Below, piece after piece: positions 8,532 to 19,300 of a stretch of DNA of 64,000 nucleotides. The position numbers were made by a program, and so were the translations under genes. The DNA lies in contig NZ_AP021861.1 of NCBI RefSeq assembly GCF_009177095.1, positions 2,648,501-2,712,500 on the forward strand. The letters are read 5' to 3'. How positions within the stretch are numbered: the stretch's first letter is position 1; the number at the start of each line of letters is the position of its first letter. Source of the stretch: Lacipirellula parvula. Lineage in GTDB: Bacteria > Planctomycetota > Planctomycetia > Pirellulales > Lacipirellulaceae. The notes beneath the pieces are model-generated. The model had not been told where the DNA came from, made no database searches, and saw only the letters and a list, made by a program, of their open reading frames with translations.

Positions 8532-9729
8532 TGATCGAGGTCCGTTAAACGAAGTCGCGGCCGGGGCGGAGCGCCAAAGGCACAGATCCCGCGAATACGC
8601 CGCGTCGAGCGCAAGCTAAGCAGAAACGGGAGCAAATCGGCGACTAAAGAGAGAAAGCGTAGCTGACCGACACGGTTTCCTGGACACGCATGGCGCCCAT
8701 CATTCCAACAAATTGTTGAACCTAGTGGCCTTACTCGTCAGCGACACCGGCCGCCCCGGGGTACGCATTGCCAGAGAATCAATGGCTCAGTGCGGTAAAT
8801 TAGCACTCCTGCCACCATTCACCAAATTAATTCTGCGCAAAAATTGCGTCGCTTAGCGCAGGCGTTGCCCGCTGTGAATCGATATGCGTTTATGCCCGCA
8901 CGCGCAGGTCCGTCGGTCTCGATTGTGTACTAACTAGGACGAGAAGTGCGGATTTGGCAACTAGCGGGTGGGAGTTCAATAAAAACTCCAGAGCTCATTC
9001 CCGCCTTCGATGGTCGCTTCTGCGAATATTCGCGGCAGTCGTTGCCGCTCGACTGGGGAGTCGCGCTCTTCAGTGAGGAAGATGAAAGTAACTAAACCGC
9101 CAGCGATCACACCAACTGATCGCTGCCACCATAAGTTTGACTTTGCCAGCGATACGCTCGTGCGTCTGCGGCGGTTGCCAGAATACCCAGGCCAGCAGGG
9201 CGCGCGAGGGGCGACGCTTGCAAAGCGTCAGAAAAAGCGGGGCGTCGGTGCTTTCCATGAACAGCGACGCCCTGTCCTTGCCCCAGCTGGAATTGAGAAG
9301 CTCGAAGCCTCTCGCGAGTGGACCTCCACCTCTGTGCATCGCTAGACCCGCCCAGTCAGTCTGGCAAGATCCATTGTAGCAAGTCAACGAGTGCTTCACT
9401 CTAGCATCAGAGTTACTCAGGTATTCGGTATCCGTTCCAGGAACCACACCTGCGCAAAACCCTGGAAGGCTGGCGCGTTCCGCCGAGAACAGTGCTGATG
9501 GCGTTTGCGTCCCGCGCGTGGCTGATCCGAACCACGCCTATGTGACAAATGTCACGCCCACCTTACACAGTTCGGCGACTGCAGCTTAGCCCACAGCAGT
9601 GCGTCGCCGAGTCGCGCCCTTGCTCGCCGAGCCGTCCGAGTGTCGCGTGCCAACAAACCGACGGGCGTGTTGAAAAGCGACCGGGTGTTTTTGCTCAGTG
9701 TCATACACCCGATAAGTTGCGAGGTCTGG
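8532..9729. other. 1.2 kb without a convincing gene
   Basis: The left part must hold the promoter of the DUF1559 gene. GGAGTT-CAATAAA-AACTCC near 8975-8993 is a small hairpin. CCAACAAATTGTTGAA near 8705 is a short dyad. Frames of up to 125 codons (9070-9447, minus) show no motif and poor composition. The end near 9650-9740 resembles decayed coding sequence, but no family could be named. Confidence 0.5.
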
Positions 9730-10719
9730 CTATGCAGCTCGGCGTCGCCGAATAGATACAATACTGGCCATCAAGATTATTTGCACCGCGGTTGCCGGCT
9801 CGGGAACGGCGATGGTGGCAAACGACGTCGGCGCCGAAAAGCTGCTCCAGCCGCCATAGTTGTCCTGGTAGCGGACTTTCCAGGTGTAAGTGTTGCCAGC
9901 GGTCAGTTTGCCGGCGGGAACGGTCAATCCCAGCAAATTGGTTGTGTCCGTACCCGTGTCATAGACGAGCGTGCTTCCCTTGAAGATTTCCCACTCGGCC
10001 GCGACGTGCTTGCTTCCGATCGCGCCATCGCTAAAGGCGTTGGCGGTGAGCTTGGGCGTGAGATTCGTAACTAACGCATTCGCCACCGGCGAAACGTTGC
10101 TCGGCGCCGTCGGCACGATGGCGTCGGGAAGAGTGATATGGACAAAGAAATAGTTATCGGCGCCGCCAAGGGTCCAGTTGGCGCCAAGACGGGAATTGGA
10201 ATGGCAACTAACCTGCCCATTGCCGGTGTAGAGGGCGGTGTGATCGATGCCCCACATATTTCCGTTGGCGCCATCGCCGTCCCAGTCGTAGCCGATGACA
10301 TCGCCAGGCGTAAGCTGGCTGACGGAGGTAACGAGCGTGCCATACTTATACGTGGTGCCGTAACCTCCTGCTGAATTGCCGACCAAGAGTGCGTCGAGCC
10401 TCGCCGCCCCGGGTTCGCCGTAGGTGCCGGCGCGATTGGGAATGGTCAAACCGCCCCCCGGGGTTCCAAGAGCACTGGAGACGAAGTGGGCGCAGTCGTT
10501 GCCACCCGCCGGCGTCGGCTGCCCGGCGCCGAGATAAGTGGCTGGATATGAGTTGATATAGAAATAGCCGTCGCTGACAACTTTATTCCAATTCGCGTTG
10601 GCATACGCTACGGCCGCTGTGCGGTTGTAAACAATCGCCGACGCCGACGGTGCGAGGCCGCAAAAGCTCGCGCCCATCGCCGCCCACAGGGCGAGCTTAG
10701 CCGAAAATCTTCTTGGCAT
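9730..10719 (-). CDS. PEP-CTERM protein with an amidase-type (Amidase_6-like, NlpC-like) catalytic domain
   Basis: A signal peptide (MPRRFSAKLALWAAMGASFCG, then LAPSASA) precedes a domain beginning YNRTAAVAYANANWN. It carries GGNDCAHFVSSALG, with a cysteine nucleophile, and GIDHTALYTGNGQ, with a histidine. This Cys-His arrangement matches the putative amidase domain PF12671, a cysteine peptidase/amidase related to NlpC/P60. A fibronectin-like segment follows (APSNVSPVANALVTNLTPKLTA...YTWKVRYQDNYGGWS). The sorting signal is VPEPATAVQIILMASIVSIRRRRA. In-frame starts at 10731 and 10746 exist. ATG 10719 is preferred because GGA lies eight bases upstream and the signal peptide begins there. It could cut peptidoglycan or peptide amides at the surface. 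Confidence 0.8.
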   Translation of the reverse strand: MPRRFSAKLALWAAMGASFCGLAPSASAIVYNRTAAVAYANANWNKVVSDGYFYINSYPATYLGAGQPTPAGGNDCAHFVSSALGTPGGGLTIPNRAGTYGEPGAARLDALLVGNSAGGYGTTYKYGTLVTSVSQLTPGDVIGYDWDGDGANGNMWGIDHTALYTGNGQVSCHSNSRLGANWTLGGADNYFFVHITLPDAIVPTAPSNVSPVANALVTNLTPKLTANAFSDGAIGSKHVAAEWEIFKGSTLVYDTGTDTTNLLGLTVPAGKLTAGNTYTWKVRYQDNYGGWSSFSAPTSFATIAVPEPATAVQIILMASIVSIRRRRAA

Positions 10720-10746
10720 CTTGTAATCCATGCGATCTACATACAT

Positions 10747-11099
10747 TTGCTAAAGACAAAAAACGACCAGGACTCGATGACCAGAGCCTTGGTAGTGGTG
10801 ACCGTGAACGATACGAACGCGACGCGGGCGGAAGAAGGCAGCGAACAAATCGCCGCAGGCCCGCTGAGATTCAAAGTCGCATTAGTTCAGATTGCAAAAA
10901 GGTGCTGATCGCAGGTGCTGCAATCAGAATCGCCTGCGATTGCTGGCTTGTCAAGCATGTTCAGCACTTTTTCCAGCGTTAAACAGAGACTGGACATTCC
11001 ACGCCTGGGGCGAGTTTCGCTGCCGGCCATCCGTATATGCCGCTCCGATTAATATCACACCGCATTTCGCCAAAGGGACAATGACGAACCGACATTGAG
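10747..11099. other. Intergenic region with nested inverted repeats upstream of the amidase-like gene
   Basis: Between about 10895 and 10975 there are several complementary arms. AAAAAGGTGCTGA pairs with TCAGCACTTTTT, enclosing ATCGCAGG paired with CCTGCGAT and GCAATC paired with GATTGC. In the minus-strand transcript of the gene at 9730-10719 this would be a structured leader. No riboswitch class is recognised. Confidence 0.4.
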
Positions 11100-11169
11100 C
11101 ACCAAGTGCGTGTCGACAGCAGCGTTGCCGTAAGTCTCTATCGGCCAGCGTCCGTCTCCCGTCGCCAGG

Positions 11170-11484
11170 TTACCGCGACCAGCACCGGAGCGATGCCGGG
11201 TGCGCCACCAGCCAGGAGTCGGGCAGCAGCGCCGCAATCGCAGGCAGCAAGCAGCTTGACAACTGGACCAAGAGATCGCGCACGTAAACGAATGGCTCGA
11301 TTTGGTTCGCTTTGGCGCTGGTCATGATGCTACACAGGATCGCCGCAGACTTGCCGCCATTATCGCTTCCCAAGAACAGGTACTTCTTGCGGCCGATTGC
11401 CACGGGACGAACGCTTCGCTTACTCAGGTTATTGTTGATCGACAGCGCTCCGTTCTCGCAGTAGCGGACCAGCCGGTCCGTCGT
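11170..11484 (-). pseudogene. IS66-family transposase remnant (C-terminal end)
   Basis: The minus strand reads TTDRLVRYCENGALSINNN, then LSKRSVRPVAIGRKKYLFLG, then SDNGGKSAAILCSIMTSAKANQIEPFVYVRDLL. This is the end of an IS66 TnpC (typical pattern: DNNxxERxxRPVAxGRKNYLFxGSDxGGxxAAxxYSLxxTAKxNGxxPxxYLRxxL). The usual E of the ERxxRP motif has become K. No start, no N-terminal two thirds, no TnpA/TnpB and no terminal repeats are visible. It is a dead fragment. Confidence 0.8.
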
Positions 11485-11501
11485 GGCCGCACGTTGAAGG
11501 C

Positions 11502-11711
11502 TTGTTCTCAGAATCGCTTGCGAAGGCGTTTACTGAAAAATCGTTCGGGTGTTGGGGAGAGAGAATATACTTCCCCCTCTGGTTCCCTGCTCTAGTCTTC
11601 GCCTTCGCCGCCAGCGCGGTGATTCATATCGGTCGCCAGTTCAGGCTGCGATCGGCGATGTTGGGAACGAACGTCGTCGCCGCGCTGCTGGGGATGGTGG
11701 TGGCACTCTAG
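11502..11711 (+). pseudogene. Truncated membrane protein, C-terminal fragment
   Basis: The tail FPLWFPALVFAFAASAVIHIGRQFRLRSAMLGTNVVAALLGMVVAL is typical of many planctomycete membrane proteins. These have a first helix, a short basic loop with F.LRS, then a helix ending in LLGM...L. The upstream part does not look coding and adjoins the IS66 remnant, so the gene was probably cut by that insertion. A short intact gene cannot be excluded. The related small gene at 39251-39376 has the same end motif. Confidence 0.45.
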
Positions 11712-11722
11712 GCGTTGAAGGG

Positions 11723-12100
11723 TCAAGTGACGACAAATCGGTACAACGCCCACGCAATTCCTAAAACGATCGCTACCATCAGCGCTACGATAATATTTCT
11801 CTCACGCCTTTGACTTGCTTCGATGCGGGCGGGGTCTAACATCATCGCCATTTCTGCCATCATCGGGCCATCCATCGCAGATGATATCCCCGACTCAATT
11901 CCGGCGACAATTTGCGGTGCTTGTCCGTTCTTTATTTGCCTTCCGAATTCGGAAAGCGCGTCGACGGTGTAATTGTGATCCGTCAGCGCGAGAGAACGCA
12001 CGAGGTCAGAACGCTCAGTCGGCGAGCGATTACATTCAGTGCAGGGAGTGAATGCACCGAATTTGGACGTCCCGCAGTAAATGCACACTGCCGCCGTCAT
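11723..12100 (-). CDS. Zinc-ribbon-like protein with C-terminal membrane helix
   Basis: The 125-residue product opens with CIYCGTSKFGAFTPCTEC (residues 6-23), two C-x2-C pairs 12 residues apart, which is a plausible zinc ribbon. A mostly helical middle with MDGPMMAEMAMMLDPARIEASQRRER follows, then a single membrane helix (NIIVALMVAIVLGIAWALYRF) at the end. It is a tail-anchored protein with a cytoplasmic metal-binding head if inserted in the usual way. The function is unknown, and the neighbours give no clear hint. Confidence 0.65.
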   Translation of the reverse strand: MTAAVCIYCGTSKFGAFTPCTECNRSPTERSDLVRSLALTDHNYTVDALSEFGRQIKNGQAPQIVAGIESGISSAMDGPMMAEMAMMLDPARIEASQRRERNIIVALMVAIVLGIAWALYRFVVT

Positions 12101-12268
12101 CTCGCTGCCATACCCCAGTCAATTCAATTGAAAAAAAGCCGTCGCCAGTTCCCCCTGCGAGACTGGCGACGGTCCTCCTTGCCTTGCTCACTTCAGTGAT
12201 GCCCGCCGCGGGCCGCATACCTGACGCTGGCGAGCATCAAGTCGAGCACCGGATTCTTGAAATGCTCC

Positions 12269-12925
12269 TCACGATTGTTGCCGTCTCTGGCGCTTGATCG
12301 CCAACCGTCGACTCCTCATCGCGATTCCGAATGAAGGTGCGGCCATCACCGCCACAATCGCCGCACCTGTCGGTTCCGGCACCACGGACGGCCCTGTCAC
12401 CGAGAGCGTGATCGAGCCGGTGTTGTCTTGGAAAATGTCGTCGTTGAAGCCAAGCAGAATTAGCGTTGCTCCAGTCGGCGCGGCAACGGATAGCGGACCA
12501 TTCCCGACGAAAAACGGCGTACCCACAATCGCTCCGCTTGCATCAGCGAAAGTGCCAATGAGTGCGTTCAAGTAGGCAGGGTACGTCAAAGGGTTGACGT
12601 AAGCACTCGGAAAATAATTGCCCGAGTTGCCGAGGAAGTCATTGGCGAGGTAGTCGATATCCCCATTCGCGTCTGCGTATGGCGGTACTTGGTCGTAGGT
12701 TGAAGTTAAGCCGCTGATATACTCGAAGGTGAAAAGGCCGCCTGCGGTAAAATCGAATCCGCTAGTGATCGAAAATGCCGGCGAGTCGGAGCCGTCGCCG
12801 TACACCGCAGTTGGGTTCAGGTCCGGATCCCACGGGCCAGACGTTGCATCCACAGTGAAGACTGAAGCGACGCTGTGCGTGGAGATCAGCAACGCGATGA
12901 GCATCGACGCTAAGCGAACTCTCAT
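12269..12925 (-). CDS. PEP-CTERM exported protein
   Basis: ATG 12925 follows GGGAG by seven bases and begins MRVRLASMLIALLISTHSVAS, a clear signal peptide. The 39 bases of upstream open frame are not needed. The mature part is a beta-rich domain (SGFDFTAGGLFTFEYISGL, PTGATLILLGFNDDIFQDNTGSITLSVTG) resembling a carbohydrate-binding or jelly-roll fold. The sorting signal VPEPTGAAIVAVMAAPSFG is followed by a basic tail (RSRRLAIKRQRRQQS). No enzymatic motif is seen. Confidence 0.8.
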   Translation of the reverse strand: MRVRLASMLIALLISTHSVASVFTVDATSGPWDPDLNPTAVYGDGSDSPAFSITSGFDFTAGGLFTFEYISGLTSTYDQVPPYADANGDIDYLANDFLGNSGNYFPSAYVNPLTYPAYLNALIGTFADASGAIVGTPFFVGNGPLSVAAPTGATLILLGFNDDIFQDNTGSITLSVTGPSVVPEPTGAAIVAVMAAPSFGIAMRSRRLAIKRQRRQQS

Positions 12926-13117
12926 TAGACGACTCCCGGGATGATTCCGCCTGAGCCGGCGCATTCTACTTTTCGGATAGGCCAGTCAACGTTTTTCTCG
13001 CTACGGTTGGCCTCTGCGCGCCCCCGCGAGCTCACTGGCTCAAGCCAAATTACGGGAAAGTTACTTTGGCAGGCGCATCGCGCGGGAACCGATCCGATTT
13101 GACTGTTGCAAACCTTG

Positions 13118-13212
13118 ATTGAAAGGCGTCAATCTTCGATCCGACGTTGCAGCAACTCAGTCGCAAGGGCTTATTGCTGATCACCTGCGGCAAGCGCTTA
13201 TGGATAGACAAC
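13118..13212 (+). pseudogene. Fragment of a small HTH-like gene, related to 37150-37317
   Basis: The plus strand reads ATCCGACGTTGCAGC...CGCAAGGGCTTATTGCTGATCACC, giving DPTLQQLSRKGLLLITCGKRL. The minus strand near 37.2 kb gives DPTL*QLSRKGLALITSGKRVL, and the DNA is also clearly alike. Both are broken. The pattern (arginine-lysine-glycine-leucine then a strand and SGK) resembles the wing of a winged-helix domain, but the family is not identified. Confidence 0.45.
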
Positions 13213-13327
13213 GGATGGTGGGTTCCGCAGTCGCAGTTGGCACGCCATTCGCGTCCATGCCGGGAATTCAAGTCAACGACCAGTATTCCGTTCTCGTCGT
13301 TGCTGCCCGCGGTGCAGGGGCGAACAG

Positions 13328-13475
13328 GCGTCTCTAGCATCCTACACTCGCGCCAGAGGCGCTCGGCTAGCTCACCGTAGGGTTGATGAGTTCGCCCGCG
13401 ACGGTAGCCGGCCTAGTAGGCCAGACGCTAGCAAGCTCCTCCTTCAAGTCGCAAAAATTGCGACGAATCGATATC
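13328..13475. repeat. Dispersed repeat, copy 1
   Basis: This segment aligns with 36277-36422 in the same orientation with roughly two thirds identity by eye. Shared stretches include CTAG.ATCCTA, AGCTCACC/CGCTCACC, CCGCGACGG.AGCCG and AAGCT.CT, ending in GCGA.GA.TCG. It is near a second shared fragment at 13118-13212. Its nature is unknown. Confidence 0.45.
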
Positions 13476-13766
13476 TGAAAAGTGGTTGATCATGTCCTGT
13501 ATAAAGATCGTGTCCGGACGATTCGAAGCCGGCAAAGCATCTCTAATGTTCTCAAGGATGGAGAGCATTCTACGGTGGACTATAAAGCGGAGAGGGGCAT
13601 TTCTGCGGCGCCGGGCGCAGCGCTCTTCGTCGATATGGCTCTAGCCCTTGCTGTCGAGCCAATGACGCTCAGCTGCTAAGACGTTCCGCAGAACGATCGC
13701 TCTGCACAAAGGCGACTAGCGCCCCCCAGCATCATTAATGAGCCTCCTGCGACATATTCTGAAGGT

Positions 13767-14702
13767 CTAGTGCATCGCAGATTCGACGGAGCCCAAGCCC
13801 GACCGCAAGTAGTGGAAATGGACGTCAGCATGATCAGCGAGGAGGGACATTGGCACGGAGGTGCATACGAGCCGCTTCGAAACCATCAGCGCCGTTAACC
13901 GTTGGCCGAAGGGATTGTCGTGACAGCCCGCCTGCCAGATGCTGACGCGATCGCACTTCCAGGTTTCGCGTGGCCCGACGGTGCATGCCTTCGTCGGGAT
14001 GCTGGCGACTTGCCCGCCGCCGCTGGTGCGTGCGTTCTGGATAACCGTCATCGGATGAAGGTCGACGATTCGCGCGCCGAGTTTGCGATACTCCGTGGCT
14101 GGCGGCGGTTCGTGTTTCCATTTACCGCTGCGCGGCAGTGGATCGTTGAACGCCCAATGCTTCACTTCGCCTTGGCCCCCTTGCATCACGGCGCAGTGGA
14201 ACTGATCGAAGCTATCCGAGAACGCCTTGAGGTCGCCGGTGGGGAAGTGGATGTTCTCGCGGCGCGGTCGCAGCTTGCGGTCGATGCGGTTGAAGCATAG
14301 CTCCATGTCTGCACGAGCAAAGCTCAACGGGTGGGCGATACCGACAGGCCGTCCCGCTTCGACCCATTCGTCCATGCCCCAAAAATGAGCATCGACCTTG
14401 CTCAGGTTGAGTTCGATCGAGTTGACGATTCGCGCTACGAGCGGCAACTGCTCGGTCGGCCCGATTGGTCCGCAGATGCCCGTCGGATTGTCCGGAGAAC
14501 TTTGTCTCCAAGCGTCGATGTATTCAAGCGCTTCGGCGAGGTAGAACTCTTCAAGAGTGTCGTAGAGGTGAATTGTAAAGCCTGGCCGCGCGAGCCCCTT
14601 CAGCGTGCGCTCGTTCAGACGGGCCGCGTCGGCGAGAATTGCCGGGTCGAGAGTCGTGTAGTCCCACCAATCGGGAGCGACTTTGCTGAGCGGTCGTGTC
14701 AT
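13767..14702 (-). CDS. NagB-like sugar-phosphate isomerase/deaminase family protein
   Basis: ATG 14702, preceded by GAGG, gives a 311-residue protein starting [20 protein letters not shown]; the frame runs back to 14762. The fold is suggested by the P-I-G-P-T-E-Q-L-P phosphate-type loop, the [35 protein letters not shown] segment (equivalent to the LDEYV..S of glucosamine-6-phosphate deaminases) and the [15 protein letters not shown] end. Several classic NagB residues are not evident, so substrate and activity are uncertain. It is the last gene of the minus-strand string led by a ceramidase-like gene and fits an amino-sugar or glycan catabolic role. Confidence 0.65.
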   Translation of the reverse strand: MTRPLSKVAPDWWDYTTLDPAILADAARLNERTLKGLARPGFTIHLYDTLEEFYLAEALEYIDAWRQSSPDNPTGICGPIGPTEQLPLVARIVNSIELNLSKVDAHFWGMDEWVEAGRPVGIAHPLSFARADMELCFNRIDRKLRPRRENIHFPTGDLKAFSDSFDQFHCAVMQGGQGEVKHWAFNDPLPRSGKWKHEPPPATEYRKLGARIVDLHPMTVIQNARTSGGGQVASIPTKACTVGPRETWKCDRVSIWQAGCHDNPFGQRLTALMVSKRLVCTSVPMSLLADHADVHFHYLRSGLGSVESAMH

Positions 14703-14845
14703 GCTCGCCTCGGTAACGGCGTCGCGTCGTCGCTTCAGGTGGGGAGTAGAGATCGTAGACATAGTGAATATCGGCGAGGGGCGGTAGTGAATTTCTGGAA
14801 AGTCTGTGGCACGCGGCGATCCCCCGAGGAAATCGACGGCTTCTT

Positions 14846-16213
14846 CTAGGGTTGAAATTGTTCGACGGCGCCGCTCACTTTTTTTCCTCGATGCCAGACA
14901 GATTCGATCGATTGGAAGTTCTGCACATCGTCGGTCGGATCGGCATCAAGGATGACGAAGTCGGCTAGCTTGCCGGCGGCGATGGCGCCGCGATCGTCGA
15001 GTCCTAACGCCGCGGCGGCGTTCACGGTGGCGGTTTGCAACGCTTCGAGCGGCGTCATCCCGGCTTCGCACAGCAACTGAAGTTCGCGATGCTCGGCGAA
15101 GCCCGGAATGCGGAGTGGATTCGCTCCCGAATCCGAACCGAAGCCGAGTCGTACGCCGGCGCGATGCAAAGCGAGGGCGTTTTGCTGATTCATGACGACC
15201 GCTTTCCGGCTATCGGCCAGCTTGCGGTTCGCCAGAATGCCTTCACGCCAGCCATCGCTATCAAACTGTTCGCGCAGTGCAGGCTGAAGCGCGTGTTGGA
15301 AGAAATCGGAACTCATCCAGTCGGGACGATCGGCGTAAATATAGGCCGATTCGTCGACGCCGATCGTGGGGATGTAGATGATGCCATTGTCGTTCAGCAG
15401 CTTGATCAATTCGGCGTCAAGAGGTTGGTCGCGGACAGCATGGGCCAGTACGTCGACATTCAACTTGGCGAGTCGCTTGGCGTCTTCTAGGTAGTAAACA
15501 TGTGAGGCGACTCGCAGCCCTTGAGCGTGGGCTTCGTCGATGACGGCCGCGTAGATCTCGGGCGACATTTTCACCGGCAGGCTGCCGCGAAAATCGTCGA
15601 CCCAGATCTTGATGAGATCGGCGCCTCGCTCCTTCGATGCGCGAACAGCCGCTCGGGCCGCTTCGGGAGTGGCAGGTCGATCGAGTTGTTCCTCGCCGAC
15701 TTTGACTGCCCCAGCCGGCGGAGCGCCGTCAACGACGCCGATCCCGCGGTCGGCTCCGTAGACGTCGGCGCCTGGAAGTTCGCCGGCATGTAGCTTGTCG
15801 CGTAGCTCGTAGAACAGCGGCGCATTCAACCCAAGCGACCCGAGCGTCGTCACGCCGTACGCTTCGTACTGCCTAAGCTGCCGCAAAATGTTGGTTCGAG
15901 TGTAGTTGGGCGAGCCGTTTTCCAGACCGTCGACTTGACCGATGTGCGCGTGGGCGGCGATCAATCCGGGGATAATTGTTTTACCTGCGACGTCCACGAC
16001 GATGGCGTCCGCAGGAGCATCCTTTTGCTCGTGCGCTCCGACGAAGGCGAAGCGATCGCCCTCGATGAGGACGTCGGCATTGGCAACGACGCTGCCGTCG
16101 CCAACGAGGACTTTTCCGCCGCGTAGCAACGTCGGGGCTGATAGTGCCTCGCCGGCAGTACCGCCGAGGCACGCCGTTAATGCGACTGCAAAAGTGATTC
16201 GTAAGTAATTCAT
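14846..16213 (-). CDS. Exported metal-dependent amidohydrolase
   Basis: The internal ATG 16213 begins [18 protein letters not shown], a signal peptide ending near ALSA; the upstream 15 codons (to 16258) would spoil it. Amidohydrolase marks follow: the composite N-terminal beta strands ([27 protein letters not shown]), AAHAHIG with the H-x-H metal pair (about residue 90), KIWVDD, ASHVYY, LAHAVRD and [12 protein letters not shown] with the late aspartate. The end is the usual [22 protein letters not shown]. It resembles imidazolonepropionase/prolidase-like exported amidohydrolases. The substrate is unknown. It follows the PVC haem protein gene on the same strand. Confidence 0.88.
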   Translation of the reverse strand: MNYLRITFAVALTACLGGTAGEALSAPTLLRGGKVLVGDGSVVANADVLIEGDRFAFVGAHEQKDAPADAIVVDVAGKTIIPGLIAAHAHIGQVDGLENGSPNYTRTNILRQLRQYEAYGVTTLGSLGLNAPLFYELRDKLHAGELPGADVYGADRGIGVVDGAPPAGAVKVGEEQLDRPATPEAARAAVRASKERGADLIKIWVDDFRGSLPVKMSPEIYAAVIDEAHAQGLRVASHVYYLEDAKRLAKLNVDVLAHAVRDQPLDAELIKLLNDNGIIYIPTIGVDESAYIYADRPDWMSSDFFQHALQPALREQFDSDGWREGILANRKLADSRKAVVMNQQNALALHRAGVRLGFGSDSGANPLRIPGFAEHRELQLLCEAGMTPLEALQTATVNAAAALGLDDRGAIAAGKLADFVILDADPTDDVQNFQSIESVWHRGKKVSGAVEQFQP

Positions 16214-16330
16214 CGTATCATCAGCCTGAATCGATCCTCGTACATCCTTCGAACTCATCGAATCATCGCATAATGCTCAGAAATGGCAGTGCTCATACAC
16301 AATCGTTGAGTACGCACAATGCGATCCAGT

Positions 16331-19300
16331 TTAAGGGGGAATGGCCGCGCTGCCGAGTTTCGCAGGACGCTTCGCTTGAAGTTCAGCCGCATGACGCCAT
16401 GTCTTGAGAAACGCTAGCAAGTCGGCCATCTTCTGTAGATCGAGTTGTTGCTCGAGCCCTTCGGGCATCAGCGACTTTCCGCTGGTGAGCGATTCAAGAT
16501 CGTCTCGCAAGATGGCGACTTGCTTGCCGTCGGCTCCGAGCAGGACGATGCCGCTTGACGTTTCCGAGCTGATGATGCCGCTATGACCGACGCCGTCGTA
16601 GGTGAGCGCGACGTAGTTCACGAAGTTGGCGTCGACCGCTCGGTTGGGATCGAGGATGTCGGTGAGCAACTGCGAGGAGGTCTTCATCGAGGAGTCGCCG
16701 ATGTCGGGGCCGATCGCAGTTCCTTGATCGCCGACGCGGTGGCAGCTCGCACAATTCACAGCAAACGCCTCGCGGCCACGCCCTGGATCGCCGGTTAGCT
16801 CAAGTGCCGCCTGGTACCGGCTGATAACCTCTTCGCGACTCTTCAGTTGCGCGGCGAAGAGTTGCTCCGCTTGGCGACGGATGTCGGCGTCGGCATGTTG
16901 CATCAGCTGCAATCGACGCGCGGGATCGATGTCGGCCGCTTCGATCGCCCCGTCTGCGGCGGCCGTCAGCAGTTGCGACGTCCATGCAGGCTGCGAGCAG
17001 AGCAAATCGAGGCTGGCACGGCGAATCGCGGGAAGTTGCTCCGGAAACAGCGACAGGATCGCTTCGCCTAAGGTAGGCGTCGTTTGCGCTCGCAAGGCCG
17101 CGATAGCGGCTATTTGGATCTCGGGCGGGTGCGACGCTTGCAGTATTTCCAGTAGCGCCGCGCCGGTCGTAGATCGCGAATCAAATTGCAAGAGGTCGGC
17201 TGCGGCGATGCGGTCCGAGGCGCTTGCTCCAGGATTCGCGAATTTAGCCAGCGCTTCGTCGAACAATCGCGAAATCGCCTCGGCGGCTGGTTTGTTCTGC
17301 TCGGCGACCAACGCAAGCGCGGCCGGTAGGCTGCTTCCTTGAAGTTGCAGGGCGTCGTTCGCAGCTTCCAACAGCAATTGAGCCGTGGAGGAGTTCACGC
17401 GGTCGACTCGCTCCAACACGGCGGCGACCTGTTCGATATTCCCCCCAGCAGCGATCGCCGGCAGCAGCTCTCGCACAAGCGCCGGCGAAATAGCGACGTC
17501 GTCCTGCCCAGCGAGTTGCATCGATGACTGATCGAGTAGAGCCAGCAGCAACGGCGAGGCTAGCTCCCTAGAAGCCAAGGCGACGGCCCGGCAGGTCCAG
17601 AGGTCGTCGCCGCTGGCCGCTGCGATTTGCTTGAGCGGCTGCAGTGCTTCAGCGGCGGGAAGAAACATGGAGGTGAGCGCCGTTTGTAATCTCACGCCGG
17701 CGTCCGCGTCGCTGGCAAGCCCCATCGCCTGGTGCGCCAGTTCGGGAGAACTTTCGAGAAATGGTTCGCATAGCGTGAGGCCCAGCGATCGGATTTCCGG
17801 CGATGAATCAGCCAGCGCCTGGGCGGCGATCGCCGGCGTCATTCCGCCCATGGCGACGAGTGTTTGCAACGCAACGTAGCGCGTAGCCAGCGAATTGCTC
17901 CCGCGTGCGAGTTCGGAGAGCGCCGGGAGGACGCTGGCGTCATTGAGTTCCAGCAACCTTCTGACCGCCGTGTCGCGAATCCACGGATTGGAGGATTCGA
18001 GGAGCGGCGCGAGTTCGTCGACAACTCTAGACTTAAGTGTTTCGGGAATTACATTTTCTGCGCGCGGCCCGGCGGCGCAAACACGATAGATGCGCCCGCG
18101 GTCGCGACCGTCGTGCATATCTGGACGATTGCGAAGTTCCGGGGGCATCCACTCCGGATGCTCGATCACGGCGCGATACATGTCGACGACATAGAGTGCA
18201 CCGTCGGGGCCGATGGAGAGGTTCACCGGGCGAAACCACTCGTCAGTCGCCGTTAGAAATTCGGACTTTTCGTCGATCGTCCGAGCCCGCCTGGTCGAAC
18301 CGTCCGGCGTCACGCGCTCGCGGTGCACGAGATTTGCCGTCGGTTCGCAAACGAATGCGTCGCTGGCTGCGTCGGCTGGCAGCGCACCGCCGCCACGGTT
18401 TAACTCGACTCCACAGGCGGCAGTGAACTGCCCGGAGTGCTGGGCCGATGTAGTGATTGCTCGACTGCGCGGGAAGATGCGCGAGTCTGCTCCAGCGGCG
18501 GCGGCGTCTTGAACGATGCGCGACAGGACGAGCTTTGGGTTTCGATCGAGGTAGCACTGCTCGATCATCACTTCAATCAGCGGATTGCGGTTGCTGCAAG
18601 TAAAGCGGCGGCCAAAATCGTCGAATGTTAGGCCAAATTGGCCGTTTCCGCTGACGGCGCGGCACTTACCCGTTCGCGGATTGAACGCGAAGTCGCGACC
18701 ATTGATGGAGAGGAGCGGTGCGTCGGGAAGGCGCAGGTTTTTGATCTGCCCGCCGCGAAGTCCCCCCGCGACGTAGATCCATCCGTCGGCGGCGAGCGTC
18801 GGATGATTCGCGCGGAGCTGCTCGTTGAGCGTGGCAAATCCTTGGTACCAGGTCTCTTTCTTGTCGGCTCGACCGTCGCCGTCGTCGTCGGGGAAGTAAG
18901 CAATCTCGCCCGCCAGCGTCACAAAGGCGCCGGAGCCCCATAGCTGTAAGCCGGTGGGAAAAAGCAGGCCCTCTGCAAAGACGCGAGCCGATTCGAAACG
19001 GCCATCGTGGTCTTTGTCTTCGAGGATTTTGATGCACGAGGATGGTTTGTCGCCTTCGGACAACAGCGGGTAATCCCGCAGTTCGACCACCCACAGCCGT
19101 CCCTGCGGATCGAACGCAACGGCGACGGGATCGACTATCTCCGGCTCCGCAGTGACGAGTTCAATCTGATAGCCGTCTGGAAGACGGAAATCGACGAGCG
19201 CGGCTTCCGGAGCTAGCGGATCACTGGCGTCGACCTGAGCGGACAGTGAAAGCACCGCTAGCGCAGCGAACCACCGCCAGCCATGGCGAGGCCGTCGTTG

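Larger units (their letters stand above)
12965..13766. other. 0.8 kb of decayed sequence with remnants shared with 36-37 kb
   Basis: No intact gene is seen. Two segments, described separately, resemble segments at 36.3 and 37.2 kb. The rest (13480-13766) shows no motif. Confidence 0.5.

Noticed and set aside
9070-9447. 125-codon minus-strand frame
   Set aside because: No ribosome site, no motif and odd composition; it lies in a region that looks decayed.
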